From NCBI RefSeq assembly GCF_019740355.2, contig NZ_CP091819.1, forward strand, positions 620,001-684,000: DNA of 64,000 nt, given 5' to 3'. The notes below the pieces were generated by a model. It was not told the DNA's origin, searched no databases, and saw only the letters and a program-made list of their open reading frames with translations. The first letter of the stretch is position 1, and the number at the start of each line of letters is the position of its first letter. Below are positions 17,759-27,447 of this stretch, piece by piece. Made by a program: the position numbers and the translations under genes. Origin of the DNA: Paracrocinitomix mangrovi. GTDB lineage: Bacteria; Bacteroidota; Bacteroidia; Flavobacteriales_D; Crocinitomicaceae.

Positions 17759-19009
17759 TTATTCTGAAATATCATGTACAAATAATCCACTTCTAAGTTT
17801 AGGCTCAAACCATGTTACTTTTGGTGGCATTATCATATCGTTATCCGAAATATCAATTAACTGTTGCATACTTACAGGGAACATTGCAAAAGCAACTTTC
17901 ATTTCTCCACTGTCTACACGTTTTTCTAATTCACCTAATCCTCTAATACCTCCAACAAACTCAATTCTATTGTCTGTTCTCAAGTCTTTGATACCTAAAA
18001 TAGGCTCTAGTACTTGATTTGATAAAATTGTTACATCTAAAACTCCTACAGGATCCTTATCGTCAAATGTTCCATCTTTAGCTGACAATTTATACCAGCT
18101 TCCATTTAGATACATTCCAAACTCGTGTAATTTCCCTGGTTTGGCTTGTCCACTTACTTTTTCTACATTAAAAGATGCTTCAATTTTACCGATAAACTCT
18201 TCTTCTGATAAATCATTTAAATCTTTTACAACTCTGTTGTAATCTATAATCTTTAATTCGTTATCCGGGAAAAGCACAGCCATAAAATAGTTGTATCTCT
18301 TTCCATTATTAGAAGTACCACTATCTTTTTCTCTAAATTCTTTTCCTACAAGTGCTCCGGCAGCTGTTCTGTGATGTCCATCTGCTATATATATACTTGG
18401 AACTTTCTTATCAAAAAGTAACTGAATGCTATCAATATCTTCTTGTCCATCAATTACCCATAATTTATGTCTGATACCATCAATTGTTGTAATGTCATGC
18501 AAAGGCTGATTTTGCTTGTATTTATTGACAATTACATTAATATCATCTACATGTGGATATGAAAAAAACACAGGCTCATAATTTACCTGACTATATCTAA
18601 CGTGATTTTTTCTATCCTCTTCTTTATCCGGACGAGTTAATTCATGTTTCTTAATGTTATTATTGAAATAGTCATCAATTGCACAACATCCTACTAAACC
18701 TGTTTGGACATGATCGCCCATTTTAATCTCGTAAGCGTAGAAATTCTCTTTATCATCCTGAACCATTACACCTTGATCCATCAATGATTTAAAGTTTTCA
18801 GCTCCTTTTTGATAAACCTCAGTTGCGTGTTCATCATGACCTACAGGAAAATCTATTTCAGGCTTAATAACCCTGTAAAAACTGATTGGATTTCCTTCTG
18901 CTTCTGCTCTAGCCTCTTCAGAGTTTAAAACATCATAAGGTCTTGAAACAATTTTTTCTGCTTTATCTGCTTGTGGACGTATTGCTTTAAATGGTACTAA
19001 AATTGACAT
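17759..19009 (-). CDS. DUF1015 family protein
   Basis: A 416-residue cytoplasmic protein of the DUF1015 family. Family hallmarks are the N-terminal IRPQADKAEKIVSRPYDVL block and the YIADGHHRTAAGA motif (~220-232), which is like a ParB/sulfiredoxin nucleotide-binding site. The biochemical function is unsettled; in other bacteria the family often neighbours serine-biosynthesis genes. Here it is inserted between the two iron-sulfur electron-transfer genes, with gaps of 9 and 24 bases, which suggests co-expression. Confidence 0.88.
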   Translation of the reverse strand: MSILVPFKAIRPQADKAEKIVSRPYDVLNSEEARAEAEGNPISFYRVIKPEIDFPVGHDEHATEVYQKGAENFKSLMDQGVMVQDDKENFYAYEIKMGDHVQTGLVGCCAIDDYFNNNIKKHELTRPDKEEDRKNHVRYSQVNYEPVFFSYPHVDDINVIVNKYKQNQPLHDITTIDGIRHKLWVIDGQEDIDSIQLLFDKKVPSIYIADGHHRTAAGALVGKEFREKDSGTSNNGKRYNYFMAVLFPDNELKIIDYNRVVKDLNDLSEEEFIGKIEASFNVEKVSGQAKPGKLHEFGMYLNGSWYKLSAKDGTFDDKDPVGVLDVTILSNQVLEPILGIKDLRTDNRIEFVGGIRGLGELEKRVDSGEMKVAFAMFPVSMQQLIDISDNDMIMPPKVTWFEPKLRSGLFVHDISE

Positions 19010-19033
19010 TCAATAAATGGTTTGTGTAATAAA

Positions 19034-20365
19034 TTAATCTTCGTCTTTCCAGTTCAATCTATCTGAAGGAGAGAACTGCCAAGGAGCCTGATTGTTTTCA
19101 ATGTTTGTATTCATTGTCATTAACTCAGCGGGTATTTTTGATTCTTCCATCACTAAATACCTTCTTAAATCAACAATAATTGACAATGGATCAATATTTA
19201 CAGGACACTCTTGAACACAGGCGTTGCAAGATGTACAAGCCCAAACTTCTTCTTCTGTGATGTAATCACCTAAAAGTGATTTACCATCATTAAAATCTTT
19301 GTTTTTTCTTAAGCCTTTACCTACCTCTTCTGCTCTGTCCCTTACATCCATCATGATTTTACGAGGAGACAACTTTTTACCTGTAATATTAGCTGGGCAA
19401 GATGATGTACATCTACCACACTCTGTACAGGTGTAAGCATTCATTATGTTCACCCAAGTAAGATCTGTAACGTCTTTTGCTCCAAACTTCTGTGGCTCAG
19501 CATTTTCATCAGCCGGTGGAGCCGCAAATGGATCTGCATTTGGATCCAACATCAATTTCACCTCATTAGTAACAGCTTCCATATTAGTAAACTGTCCTTT
19601 AGGATTAAGGTTTGAGAAATACACATTAGGGAATGCCCATAAAATGTGCAAATGCTTTGAAAATGGTAAATAACATAAGAATGCCATTACTACAGCAAAG
19701 TGTCCCCACCATCCAATTCTTTCCAATAAATGAAGTGTACCGGTTTCCATACCACCAAAAATGGCATCACCTGTAAATGAACTAATGGCAAATCCAAATG
19801 AACCTGAACCGGCAGCATGGCTTTCGCCTCTTAATCTTAAAGCTTCATCAGCTCCATTCATTGTAAAAATGCAGATTACAAGCAAAAACTCAAGGTATAA
19901 TATAATATTACCATCTAGTTTAGGCCATCCTGTCATTTCACTTTTAACAAAACGAGGAATCTTTAATAAATTTCTTCTGGCTAAAAATGAGAAAGTTGCA
20001 ATTAAAGCTAACAATGACAACACTTCAATTAAACTGATGACAAAAGTGTAAAAACCACCTAATGGCTCTGAAAAAATTCTATGATTTCCAGTTGCACCAT
20101 CAATAATAATTTCAATTAACTCTACTTGCGTGATAACAAATGCTACATAAATAAAGATGTGTAGGATTCCGGCTATTGGTCTTGTTACCATTTTTGATTG
20201 TCCTAAGGCAACTCTAATCATGGTTTTCATTCGCTCACCTTTATTGTCAGAGCGATCCAAAGACTTTCCTAATTTGATGTTATCAATGATCTGTTTTACT
20301 TTGATTCCAAAAAAAGTTGCAGAACCTAAGAAAATGAGAATAAAAATAATACTTCCTATCTCCAT
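19034..20365 (-). CDS. membrane iron-sulfur protein (NarI-like/HdrE-like with two [4Fe-4S] sites)
   Basis: A 443-residue protein. The first ~250 residues contain five or six hydrophobic helices of the NarI-like cytochrome b type with several membrane histidines. Residues ~310-400 carry two ferredoxin motifs, CTECGRCTSSCP and CTSCNACVQECP. With the CCG protein at 16961 this gives the parts of a quinone-linked iron-sulfur oxidoreductase, comparable to the EtfD/HdrDE architecture but split into two genes. Direction and donor (for example ETF from fatty-acid oxidation) are inference. It is 18 bases downstream of the MlaD-like gene. Confidence 0.85.
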   Translation of the reverse strand: MEIGSIIFILIFLGSATFFGIKVKQIIDNIKLGKSLDRSDNKGERMKTMIRVALGQSKMVTRPIAGILHIFIYVAFVITQVELIEIIIDGATGNHRIFSEPLGGFYTFVISLIEVLSLLALIATFSFLARRNLLKIPRFVKSEMTGWPKLDGNIILYLEFLLVICIFTMNGADEALRLRGESHAAGSGSFGFAISSFTGDAIFGGMETGTLHLLERIGWWGHFAVVMAFLCYLPFSKHLHILWAFPNVYFSNLNPKGQFTNMEAVTNEVKLMLDPNADPFAAPPADENAEPQKFGAKDVTDLTWVNIMNAYTCTECGRCTSSCPANITGKKLSPRKIMMDVRDRAEEVGKGLRKNKDFNDGKSLLGDYITEEEVWACTSCNACVQECPVNIDPLSIIVDLRRYLVMEESKIPAELMTMNTNIENNQAPWQFSPSDRLNWKDED

Positions 20366-20383
20366 TAAATATGAATTAGCTTG

Positions 20384-21460
20384 TTATTGATATTGAATTT
20401 TTTTGCCGACTTCTACTGAATCAAGCACATCATCAAGTAATTGTTCTCTATCACTTGTGGTTTGATATCCTTTAGTTTTTCTACCAAAGAGGGAGAAGTG
20501 CACAAATTTGTTTGGATTCTGATCAAAGTCGTTTAACAATGATTGAAGGGCAATATTAGTTTCAATTAATTCTTGATGCAGACTATCTGTATACAACAAC
20601 TTACCTAAAGTTCCGGTACCTTTATTCAATTCTGTCAGTGTAATATTGAGCTGTTCTAAATTTTCTTTGGTGGAAATAAAGATAGTATCCAAATCTGCAT
20701 CTGAAAAATCTTGTGTTACAGAAGCCAGATTACTTAAGATAGTATTAATTGTATCATTTTGTTCAACCAAATTAGATGAGATATCTTTCAAATTTTTCAA
20801 AATCACATCAATATCATTTGTCGAATTTGAAATAACTACAGAAAGATTGTTCGCTAAATCACCGAACTTAGCAACGGCATCTCTTACTTCGTATAAGCTT
20901 TGATCAATTGTTACTGCAGCAGAGGTATCCCAGAATGCATTAACAGAAACGATAATTTGCTCTACAGATCCAATTAGTTCCTCTGTTTTCTTTTTAAGTG
21001 GTAAGATTTCTTGCTCTACTCTGTCTTGAATATCTTGCTGAGCATAAACATGATTAGGATCTATTTCATCACCATCATTGTAATAGGCAATATTTGATCT
21101 GGCTATTGTATCTGAAGGAATTCTAAGCTCTAATGCTTTTGTACCAAGGATATCCGAACTTATCAACCAGATTTCTGAATCTGTAGGCAATAACAACTCT
21201 TCTTTCTCAATGGTAAATCTAACCACAACTCTTGAAGCGTTATCTTCTTTCAAATCAACCTCAGTTACCTGACCAACTCGAACTCCGTTTAACTGTACTT
21301 CATTGGATGGTTGTAATCCGGCAGAGTTAGCAAACTCAGCTACAAACTCTCTGTCCTTACCAAAAATACTACTCCCCTTAAGGAAATTGGTTCCTACAAA
21401 TAGCAGCAGCAAGCCTAACACTACTAGTAATCCTACTTTAAATTCTTTAGACACTTTCAT
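20384..21460 (-). CDS. MlaD-type MCE domain protein, copy 1
   Basis: An inner-membrane-anchored lipid-transfer protein. One N-terminal transmembrane helix (FKVGLLVVLGLLLLFVGTNFL) is followed by a single MCE/MlaD domain (FVAEFANSAGL..., VQLNGVRVGQV) and a long coiled-coil C-terminus. I place the start at the Met aligned with MRVSREFK of the neighbouring paralogue, which drops nine residues from the longest frame. Both copies end with a matching motif (FSLFGRKTKGYQ here, FSIFGLKNEGYQ there), so they are tandem paralogues. MlaD proteins bind phospholipid for transport between membranes, normally with an MlaE permease and MlaF ATPase, which are not in this window. Confidence 0.85.
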   Translation of the reverse strand: MKVSKEFKVGLLVVLGLLLLFVGTNFLKGSSIFGKDREFVAEFANSAGLQPSNEVQLNGVRVGQVTEVDLKEDNASRVVVRFTIEKEELLLPTDSEIWLISSDILGTKALELRIPSDTIARSNIAYYNDGDEIDPNHVYAQQDIQDRVEQEILPLKKKTEELIGSVEQIIVSVNAFWDTSAAVTIDQSLYEVRDAVAKFGDLANNLSVVISNSTNDIDVILKNLKDISSNLVEQNDTINTILSNLASVTQDFSDADLDTIFISTKENLEQLNITLTELNKGTGTLGKLLYTDSLHQELIETNIALQSLLNDFDQNPNKFVHFSLFGRKTKGYQTTSDREQLLDDVLDSVEVGKKIQYQ

Positions 21461-21557
21461 GGATAAATCCAGGATTTTGTTTAACAATCGCTAAAATAGT
21501 GGAAATAATCTGAAGCAATCTCATAATGAAAGATTAATTCAAATCACTTTTCCACAA

Positions 21558-22646
21558 TCAATTTTTATATTCTATAGTTTTACCGGCATCAGTTGAATCT
21601 TCTATCTCTTTCAACAACTTGTCCAGCGTTTGTTTTTGGTTTTTATCCGGTTGATAACCTTCATTTTTTAAACCAAAAATTGAAAAACTAAAAAAGTCAT
21701 CCGGCTTAGCTGTCAAGTGATTCAACAAATTAACCACCAAAGAATCTATTTTCTTTGTTTCCTCTTTAATTACTCCGGTATATGCCCATTTACCAATTGA
21801 ACCTTCTCCTTTTTGAACATTAGCTAACTGATCATTTAAATCATCAAAGCTATCACTTAATTCAGCTGAAGTTCCCTTTAAATCTATTCTGCCAATGCGT
21901 TTTGTGAAATTGGAAATATCCGTAGAAATCTGACCAAACCTACCCATCATTGTTTTATACTGTCCGGTAGCATTGGCTAAAGAGCTTTTAATACCATCCA
22001 CCCTTTTCTTTTCCATTTGAGTTAACATGGTTAAGTTATGAGACATTTCATTATACCTGTTAACAGCTCCTCTTACATCATACATACTAGCATCAATGGT
22101 ATATGAAGCTGATGAATCCCAAAAAGCTGAAACTTTTACAATGATCCCCTGTACTCTTTCAACTAATTCTGTTGTCTTGTCTTTAATTGGAATAATTTGT
22201 CTTTCAAATTGATCATCCATCCCCATGGCAACATGAACATTTTCATTCCAGAAATAATCCCCATCTTCATAATAACCTGAAGACGCTTTTACTGAATCTG
22301 GCGGCAATCTTAATTCCAATACCTTAGTACCTACCACATCTTCACTAATCATCCATAATTCAGTTTCTTTGGGAATTTTTAAATCCTCTTTATAAATTGA
22401 AAAGGCAACAACTACTTTATGTGCATCTCCCGGTTTTAAGTCAACATCTTTGATTTGTCCAATCACAATTCCGTTCAACAAAACATCATTCGTTGCACTC
22501 AAGCCATTCACCTGATCAAACTCGGCATAAAAAGTTCTGGATGATTTAAAAGGTCCTGTGTTTTTGACAAAGTTGTACCCTATAAAAAAGAATAGCGCAG
22601 ACAGCACTACTAAAATTCCTATTTTAAATTCTCTGGATACTCTCAT
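21558..22646 (-). CDS. MlaD-type MCE domain protein, copy 2
   Basis: 362 residues with the same plan as copy 1: transmembrane helix (FKIGILVVLSALFFFIGYNFV), MCE domain (FYAEFDQVNGL, VLLNGIVIGQI), a helical region around KVSAFWDSSASYTIDASMYDVRG and a closing FSIFGLKNEGYQ motif. It lies 97 bases upstream of copy 1. A -7-like TATATTTA on the minus strand at 22683-22690, 36 bases before the ATG, may give it a promoter in addition to read-through from the amidase gene. Confidence 0.85.
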   Translation of the reverse strand: MRVSREFKIGILVVLSALFFFIGYNFVKNTGPFKSSRTFYAEFDQVNGLSATNDVLLNGIVIGQIKDVDLKPGDAHKVVVAFSIYKEDLKIPKETELWMISEDVVGTKVLELRLPPDSVKASSGYYEDGDYFWNENVHVAMGMDDQFERQIIPIKDKTTELVERVQGIIVKVSAFWDSSASYTIDASMYDVRGAVNRYNEMSHNLTMLTQMEKKRVDGIKSSLANATGQYKTMMGRFGQISTDISNFTKRIGRIDLKGTSAELSDSFDDLNDQLANVQKGEGSIGKWAYTGVIKEETKKIDSLVVNLLNHLTAKPDDFFSFSIFGLKNEGYQPDKNQKQTLDKLLKEIEDSTDAGKTIEYKN

Positions 22647-22711
22647 CTATGCTAATCAATAATCCTATTGAATTATTGACTGTAAATATAAGATGTTCAA
22701 TGATGAATTCG

Positions 22712-23821
22712 TTAGTTTTCCACTAATTTAATTGCCTTATTAAGGTCAATCCTTTCGCTTCCTTGAAAAGCAACTACAAATGCATGTTCAAAGCCTTTCT
22801 TTCTAAGCTCTGCCTTTAATTTGTTTGCACTATCAATGTCTCTAAACAGTCCAACCGTGTATTTGTACAAGCCTCCGGATTGATACATTTTAACAGGCAT
22901 ATTCTGAAATCTTTCTGCCGTAACATCCAAAGGAGTTTCAGAAGTTTCAATTTGCACTTTAAAAATAACCTCTTCTTTCTTTACTTCAGCTTCTTCTAAT
23001 CCATAAAGTGTGGTATCAATACCATTGATTGTTGAATTGACAGACAAATCAGCACCTTCATATTCTACTTTATACTTTTTAAATGCTTCAAATAATGAAC
23101 TAGCCATTAAAGTTTGCGAAGCAGTATCAGCAAGAAAATTCTCTTCTTTTGGATTTGTTAAAAAACCTGTTTCAATTAACACACTTGGCATGGTTGTTTT
23201 ATAAAGCACTAAAAAACCGGCTTGTCTAACACCTCTATTGTGTCTTTTTAATTTCTCAAATTCATCTTGTATTTTTACAGCCAGATTGATACTGTGATCT
23301 AAATAAACACTCAATTGTAGTGACCTAGCGATAATCGCATCTGCCGTTAATTCCTCATAATCATCAGCATTTTCAAATTCAATTACAGAGTTTTCACGTT
23401 CTGCAATTTTTCTCTGTGCTTCAGTTCTGTGTAATCCTAAAACATAAGTTTCTGCTCCAAAAGCTGCTTCAGGCCCTGAATTGGCATGAATACAAATAAA
23501 AAGATCTGCATTATTTTTATTGGCAATAGCTGCTCTTTCGTTTAACTCTACAAAAACATCAGTTTTTCTGGTATAGATAACGTTGATATCAGGAAAACTC
23601 TTTTCAATTGCCTTTCCTAACTTCAATGCGATATTGAGCGTAACTGTTTTTTCGTTTGAATGCTTTCCATGGCATCCCGGATCCTTACCTCCGTGTCCTG
23701 CATCTATAACTACAGTTTTAATTCCCTTCACCAAATCGTCAGTTTGTCCGTATATAGCAAAAGAAAAAAAGACAAAGAGAAACAATAATAATGGTTGTCT
23801 TATGTTAATATGCGATAGCAT
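22712..23821 (-). CDS. N-acetylmuramoyl-L-alanine amidase with SPOR domain
   Basis: Periplasmic Amidase_3 zinc enzyme that cuts the bond between MurNAc and the stem peptide. A signal peptide (ending AIYGQ) precedes the catalytic domain: VIDAGHGGKDPGC with the first zinc His, the zinc Glu in SNEKTVTLN, the zinc His in FICIHANSG, and a late catalytic Glu in VLIETGFLTN. The C-terminal ~75 residues are SPOR-like (FKVQIETSETPL ... YKYTVGLFRDIDSANKLKAELR), which targets denuded septal glycan. It heads a minus-strand set with the MCE genes and is divergent from lptD. Confidence 0.9.
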   Translation of the reverse strand: MLSHINIRQPLLLFLFVFFSFAIYGQTDDLVKGIKTVVIDAGHGGKDPGCHGKHSNEKTVTLNIALKLGKAIEKSFPDINVIYTRKTDVFVELNERAAIANKNNADLFICIHANSGPEAAFGAETYVLGLHRTEAQRKIAERENSVIEFENADDYEELTADAIIARSLQLSVYLDHSINLAVKIQDEFEKLKRHNRGVRQAGFLVLYKTTMPSVLIETGFLTNPKEENFLADTASQTLMASSLFEAFKKYKVEYEGADLSVNSTINGIDTTLYGLEEAEVKKEEVIFKVQIETSETPLDVTAERFQNMPVKMYQSGGLYKYTVGLFRDIDSANKLKAELRKKGFEHAFVVAFQGSERIDLNKAIKLVEN

Positions 23822-23837
23822 GATCTGATAATTGTTT

Positions 23838-23877
23838 TAGTTTTGTTGGCTTTTTTCACAGACTTATAACAAAGTTA
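23838..23877. promoter_or_regulatory. divergent promoter pair for amidase and lptD
   Basis: The 66-base gap holds two perfect TANNTTTG -7 boxes facing opposite ways: TAGTTTTG on the plus strand (23838-23845) toward lptD and TAACTTTG on the minus strand (23870-23877) toward the amidase. Leaders would be about 40-50 bases. No clear -33 element is visible for either. Confidence 0.5.
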
Positions 23878-23887
23878 AGACCAAAAG

Positions 23888-26512
23888 TTGCTGAAAGGGG
23901 TAAAAATATCGCTAGTTATCAATTTAGTATTGTTGATAAACACCATGTTTTGGGCAAATTCCACCTATGCTCAATCGGGTATGAATGGTCCTGTAAAATA
24001 TGAAGCAAGAGACTCTATTGTTGCTGATATCCCTAATGAAAAAGTGATTTTATATGGCGAAGCCCATGTAGATTATGAAGGAATAGAACTTACAGCAGAT
24101 TACATTGAAATAGGATTGACAAATAATGAAGTTTTAGCTACATACTCGCTAGATAGCTTAGGAAATCCTGTTGGGAAACCTGTATTTAAGGCTGAAGGTG
24201 AAGAATCTCAATGTGAGTATGTCAAGTATAATTTTGAAACAAAAAAAGGATACATAAGAGAAGTAAGAGCACAGCAGGATGAAGGTTATATTCATATGGC
24301 AGAAGCTAAATTTCATCCTAATGATCAAATTCACTTAAAGAACGGAAAATTCACTACCTGTGAAAATGACACACCTCATTACCATTTTAGATTATCCAAG
24401 GCGGTTATAGTTCCGGATGAAAGAGTAGTAACGGGACCTGTATACATGAAAATTTTTAAAGTCCCTACTCCACTAGCTGCTCCATTTGCTTTCTTTCCTA
24501 ATTCTGACAAGAAAAAACATGGATTGATTTTACCGTCAGGCTTTCCTTACCAGCAAAAATATGGATTTGGTATTGATGGACTTGGTTACTACATTCCTTT
24601 AGGTGAACGCTGGGAGACACAGTTTTTAGGAACCATTTTTACATCAGGAAGATTTGCTATTGAAAACACCACCAATTACTATATGCGCTATAAATACAGA
24701 GGTGGATTTTCATTGAGATTTGAACGTTTTAAAGGATATTTTTATGATGAGGATATCAATAATAAAATATCAGTTAAATGGAACCATTCACAAGACGCAA
24801 AGGCAAATCCAAGTTGGAAATTTAGTTCAGATGTCAACTTTCAATCTGACAACAATGGTAAAAACAGCTTAAAAGTTGAAAATGAAGATTACTTTTCTAA
24901 TCAGTTTAACTCTTCACTAAAAGTCTCTAAAAACTGGAAAACCAAGAAATTCAGAGGTTCAGCTACAATGAACACCAGTTTAAGACAAACTTCGAGCACC
25001 AGTAGATATCAAATCAATTTACCGGATTTTAATTTTTCAGTGAGTCAGTTTGATTTAGGCGTAATGAGAAAGCAAAAAATCGGAAAAAAATGGTACGAAG
25101 AAATTAAAGTGACATATGGTTTAAGTGCCGCTAATTCATTAGATATCCCAGATAGTGTGTTCAACAACGGCAACATCCAGGAAATCAACAGTTTTTCTAG
25201 AAATGGGGTTAAGCAAAATGCTGTAGTCAATGCTAACCTTAAGTTATTCGGAAGCCGAATTACCTTAAGTCCTTCTGCTACATACAATGAAGTATGGAAT
25301 TTTCAATATGATGACCATGCATTGAATTATGCAGACACCTTATTGGATACTACAAGGGTTAATGGATTTGGTACAGCAAGAAACTTGGTGTTTTCAGCTA
25401 GAATGGGAACCCAATTTATTGGATTAATTAGATACAAAGGACCAAGAGAAACCAGATTTAAGCACACTGCCACTCCGTCTTTTACTGCATCATACGCACC
25501 TGAAATTATTAATACAGACATCATTAATGATACGGCTAATGCACTAAGCTACAATGTAAATAAATACACAGATAGTAAATATCCTATTTCAGATTCAAGA
25601 GCATCCGGAAAACTATCCTGGAATTTAACCAATGTGGTTAAAATGAAGACCAAAAACATGAAAGACACGGTTAATAACAGTGACAAAAGCTTTAATATTA
25701 TAGATGCCTTGAATTACTCCTCAGATTATGACTTTTTGAAGGATACCAATAAAATGGGGAATCATTTGTTTCAATTTAGAACGGCTAAAATGTTTAATAT
25801 CCTGAGTTTTCAGAGTGATGCAACGGTTAGTCCTTATGCTTTTGACGCATACAACAACCTAACTAAAGATTATGCCTGGGAAGCCAATCAAGGGTTTGGA
25901 AGGTTAACCAGATCAAATATTACTGTCAATGCTAATTTTACTAGTAAAACGGGGAGAAAAAAACAAGCTGAATTGAACGATTTAACTGCAAATACAGCCA
26001 ATCAAAACCAGAAAGTCACTGATCCTAATTCTACTACCTTTGACATTCCATGGCAGTTAAATGTGGCTTACAATTTAAATCACACACTTATTACAGATAA
26101 AGACTCGCTTACCGGACCCAATTATAAAGTTGTGCAAACCGTTGTATTGGGAGGAGACTTTAGTATAAACTCAAAATGGAAATTCAAGGGAGGAATAAGC
26201 TTTGACTTACAACAGTTTAATGATCTGTATCAGGATTTAACTTACAGTAGACCATATGAAGACCTTGTTAGCACCTATAATTTTGAAATTTGGAGAGATT
26301 TACATTGTTGGGAAGCCATGTTGCAATTCAGACAATACGGTGCTGTAGCTAAAGACCAAGCCACAGGTCAATGGGTAACTCAAGATAATTTTGGTAATAA
26401 CATCCATCACTGGCAAAACACCAATTGGACATTTTTATTCAGAATCAACATCAAGGCGTCTATGTTCCAAAGTATTAAATTGGAATACAACCAACCGCCA
26501 TTTATATTCTAA
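23888..26512 (+). CDS. lptD: LPS-assembly outer-membrane protein LptD (OstA-like)
   Basis: Outer-membrane beta-barrel that inserts lipopolysaccharide into the outer leaflet. 874 residues: a signal peptide ending STYAQ, an OstA/LptA-like beta-jellyroll (~35-150, VILYGEAHVDYEGIELTADYIEI), then a large barrel with repeated aromatic beta-strands and a C-terminal strand ending in Phe (QPPFIF). No ATG precedes the signal peptide and an in-frame stop lies at 23876, so TTG at 23888 is the best start. The Bacteroidota LptD usually sits beside the amidase and MCE genes, as here. Its end overlaps the convergent pqiA gene by 4 bases. Confidence 0.85.
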   Translation: MLKGVKISLVINLVLLINTMFWANSTYAQSGMNGPVKYEARDSIVADIPNEKVILYGEAHVDYEGIELTADYIEIGLTNNEVLATYSLDSLGNPVGKPVFKAEGEESQCEYVKYNFETKKGYIREVRAQQDEGYIHMAEAKFHPNDQIHLKNGKFTTCENDTPHYHFRLSKAVIVPDERVVTGPVYMKIFKVPTPLAAPFAFFPNSDKKKHGLILPSGFPYQQKYGFGIDGLGYYIPLGERWETQFLGTIFTSGRFAIENTTNYYMRYKYRGGFSLRFERFKGYFYDEDINNKISVKWNHSQDAKANPSWKFSSDVNFQSDNNGKNSLKVENEDYFSNQFNSSLKVSKNWKTKKFRGSATMNTSLRQTSSTSRYQINLPDFNFSVSQFDLGVMRKQKIGKKWYEEIKVTYGLSAANSLDIPDSVFNNGNIQEINSFSRNGVKQNAVVNANLKLFGSRITLSPSATYNEVWNFQYDDHALNYADTLLDTTRVNGFGTARNLVFSARMGTQFIGLIRYKGPRETRFKHTATPSFTASYAPEIINTDIINDTANALSYNVNKYTDSKYPISDSRASGKLSWNLTNVVKMKTKNMKDTVNNSDKSFNIIDALNYSSDYDFLKDTNKMGNHLFQFRTAKMFNILSFQSDATVSPYAFDAYNNLTKDYAWEANQGFGRLTRSNITVNANFTSKTGRKKQAELNDLTANTANQNQKVTDPNSTTFDIPWQLNVAYNLNHTLITDKDSLTGPNYKVVQTVVLGGDFSINSKWKFKGGISFDLQQFNDLYQDLTYSRPYEDLVSTYNFEIWRDLHCWEAMLQFRQYGAVAKDQATGQWVTQDNFGNNIHHWQNTNWTFLFRINIKASMFQSIKLEYNQPPFIF

Positions 26513-27447
26513 GCTTCTTCCAATTCCTTTTGATTCATTGCATTTATCACGGTTCTCTTTAAAAAGATGCCGGACACTATTGAGAATACTACAAAAGCAG
26601 TAAAGAAGTACAATCCAATCAAGGTTGATGAGCCTGTTTCAATGGCAAGTTCAGTATTAGCAAAAGAAAAATAAGCCAGATATGAAGCAGCAACAAAAAC
26701 ATCTGCCATACTCCATTTTCCTAATTTATCTATCAAGGTAATTGCCTTTTTACCTGCCTTGGCAGTCGGATTCAAAAAGATGATAAAAGAAGATGTCAAC
26801 TTAATAATTGGGAATAAAATAGAGAATACAATTACTGCTATTGCCACAAAGTAATTACCGCCATTGTACAGCAATTTTATCAACGTTAAAACAGATTTGT
26901 TTTGATAGAAGAAATAAGCTCTTCCTTCCATAGTAATTTTTGTGTCCATTCCCATAATTGGAACTTGAATTTGCATGTCATCTTTATAGGCTTCTATCTC
27001 TAAAAATGGTTCATTTAATCCCAAATAAAGAAAACAACAGGATGCTATAACCAATGACAAACCAATAGCTTGATTGCGCACAAGCTTGTCTTTATATAAT
27101 AGATTCACAGCAATCATAAAAACTACTACAATGCCCAGAAAAATTAAACCATGTTTGACAGCAGAATTATACCATTTATTTGCCTCAGTATCTAAGTCAT
27201 AAGACAATTCCATTACATCCTCTTTACCTGTCAACCAATCTGTAAACCATTTTGAAAGAGGAATATCTTCCATTTCAATATCCCATTCCCAAATATTCCC
27301 CATTCTAGCTTCAGCATTTAATAATTCATGCTTCTCCATTTTTTTAGCTTCATACTTATTGAGCTTTGTGGTGATGCTAAAAGTAAAAAACAGGGTAGCC
27401 GCAACTACCGGAATCATTAATAGAAAGAGGATCTTTAACTTTTTCAT
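26509..27447 (-). CDS. PqiA-like integral membrane protein
   Basis: A 312-residue protein with an N-terminal transmembrane helix, a ~90-residue soluble segment and about five further helices. The KLGKWSMADVFVAA motif near the fourth helix is characteristic of the paraquat-inducible protein A (PqiA) family. PqiA proteins are partners of MCE proteins (PqiB/YebT) in lipid trafficking, which matches two MCE genes 5 kb away. Its start overlaps the preceding lipoprotein gene by 4 bases, so the two are translationally coupled. Confidence 0.8.
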   Translation of the reverse strand: MKKLKILFLLMIPVVAATLFFTFSITTKLNKYEAKKMEKHELLNAEARMGNIWEWDIEMEDIPLSKWFTDWLTGKEDVMELSYDLDTEANKWYNSAVKHGLIFLGIVVVFMIAVNLLYKDKLVRNQAIGLSLVIASCCFLYLGLNEPFLEIEAYKDDMQIQVPIMGMDTKITMEGRAYFFYQNKSVLTLIKLLYNGGNYFVAIAVIVFSILFPIIKLTSSFIIFLNPTAKAGKKAITLIDKLGKWSMADVFVAASYLAYFSFANTELAIETGSSTLIGLYFFTAFVVFSIVSGIFLKRTVINAMNQKELEEA

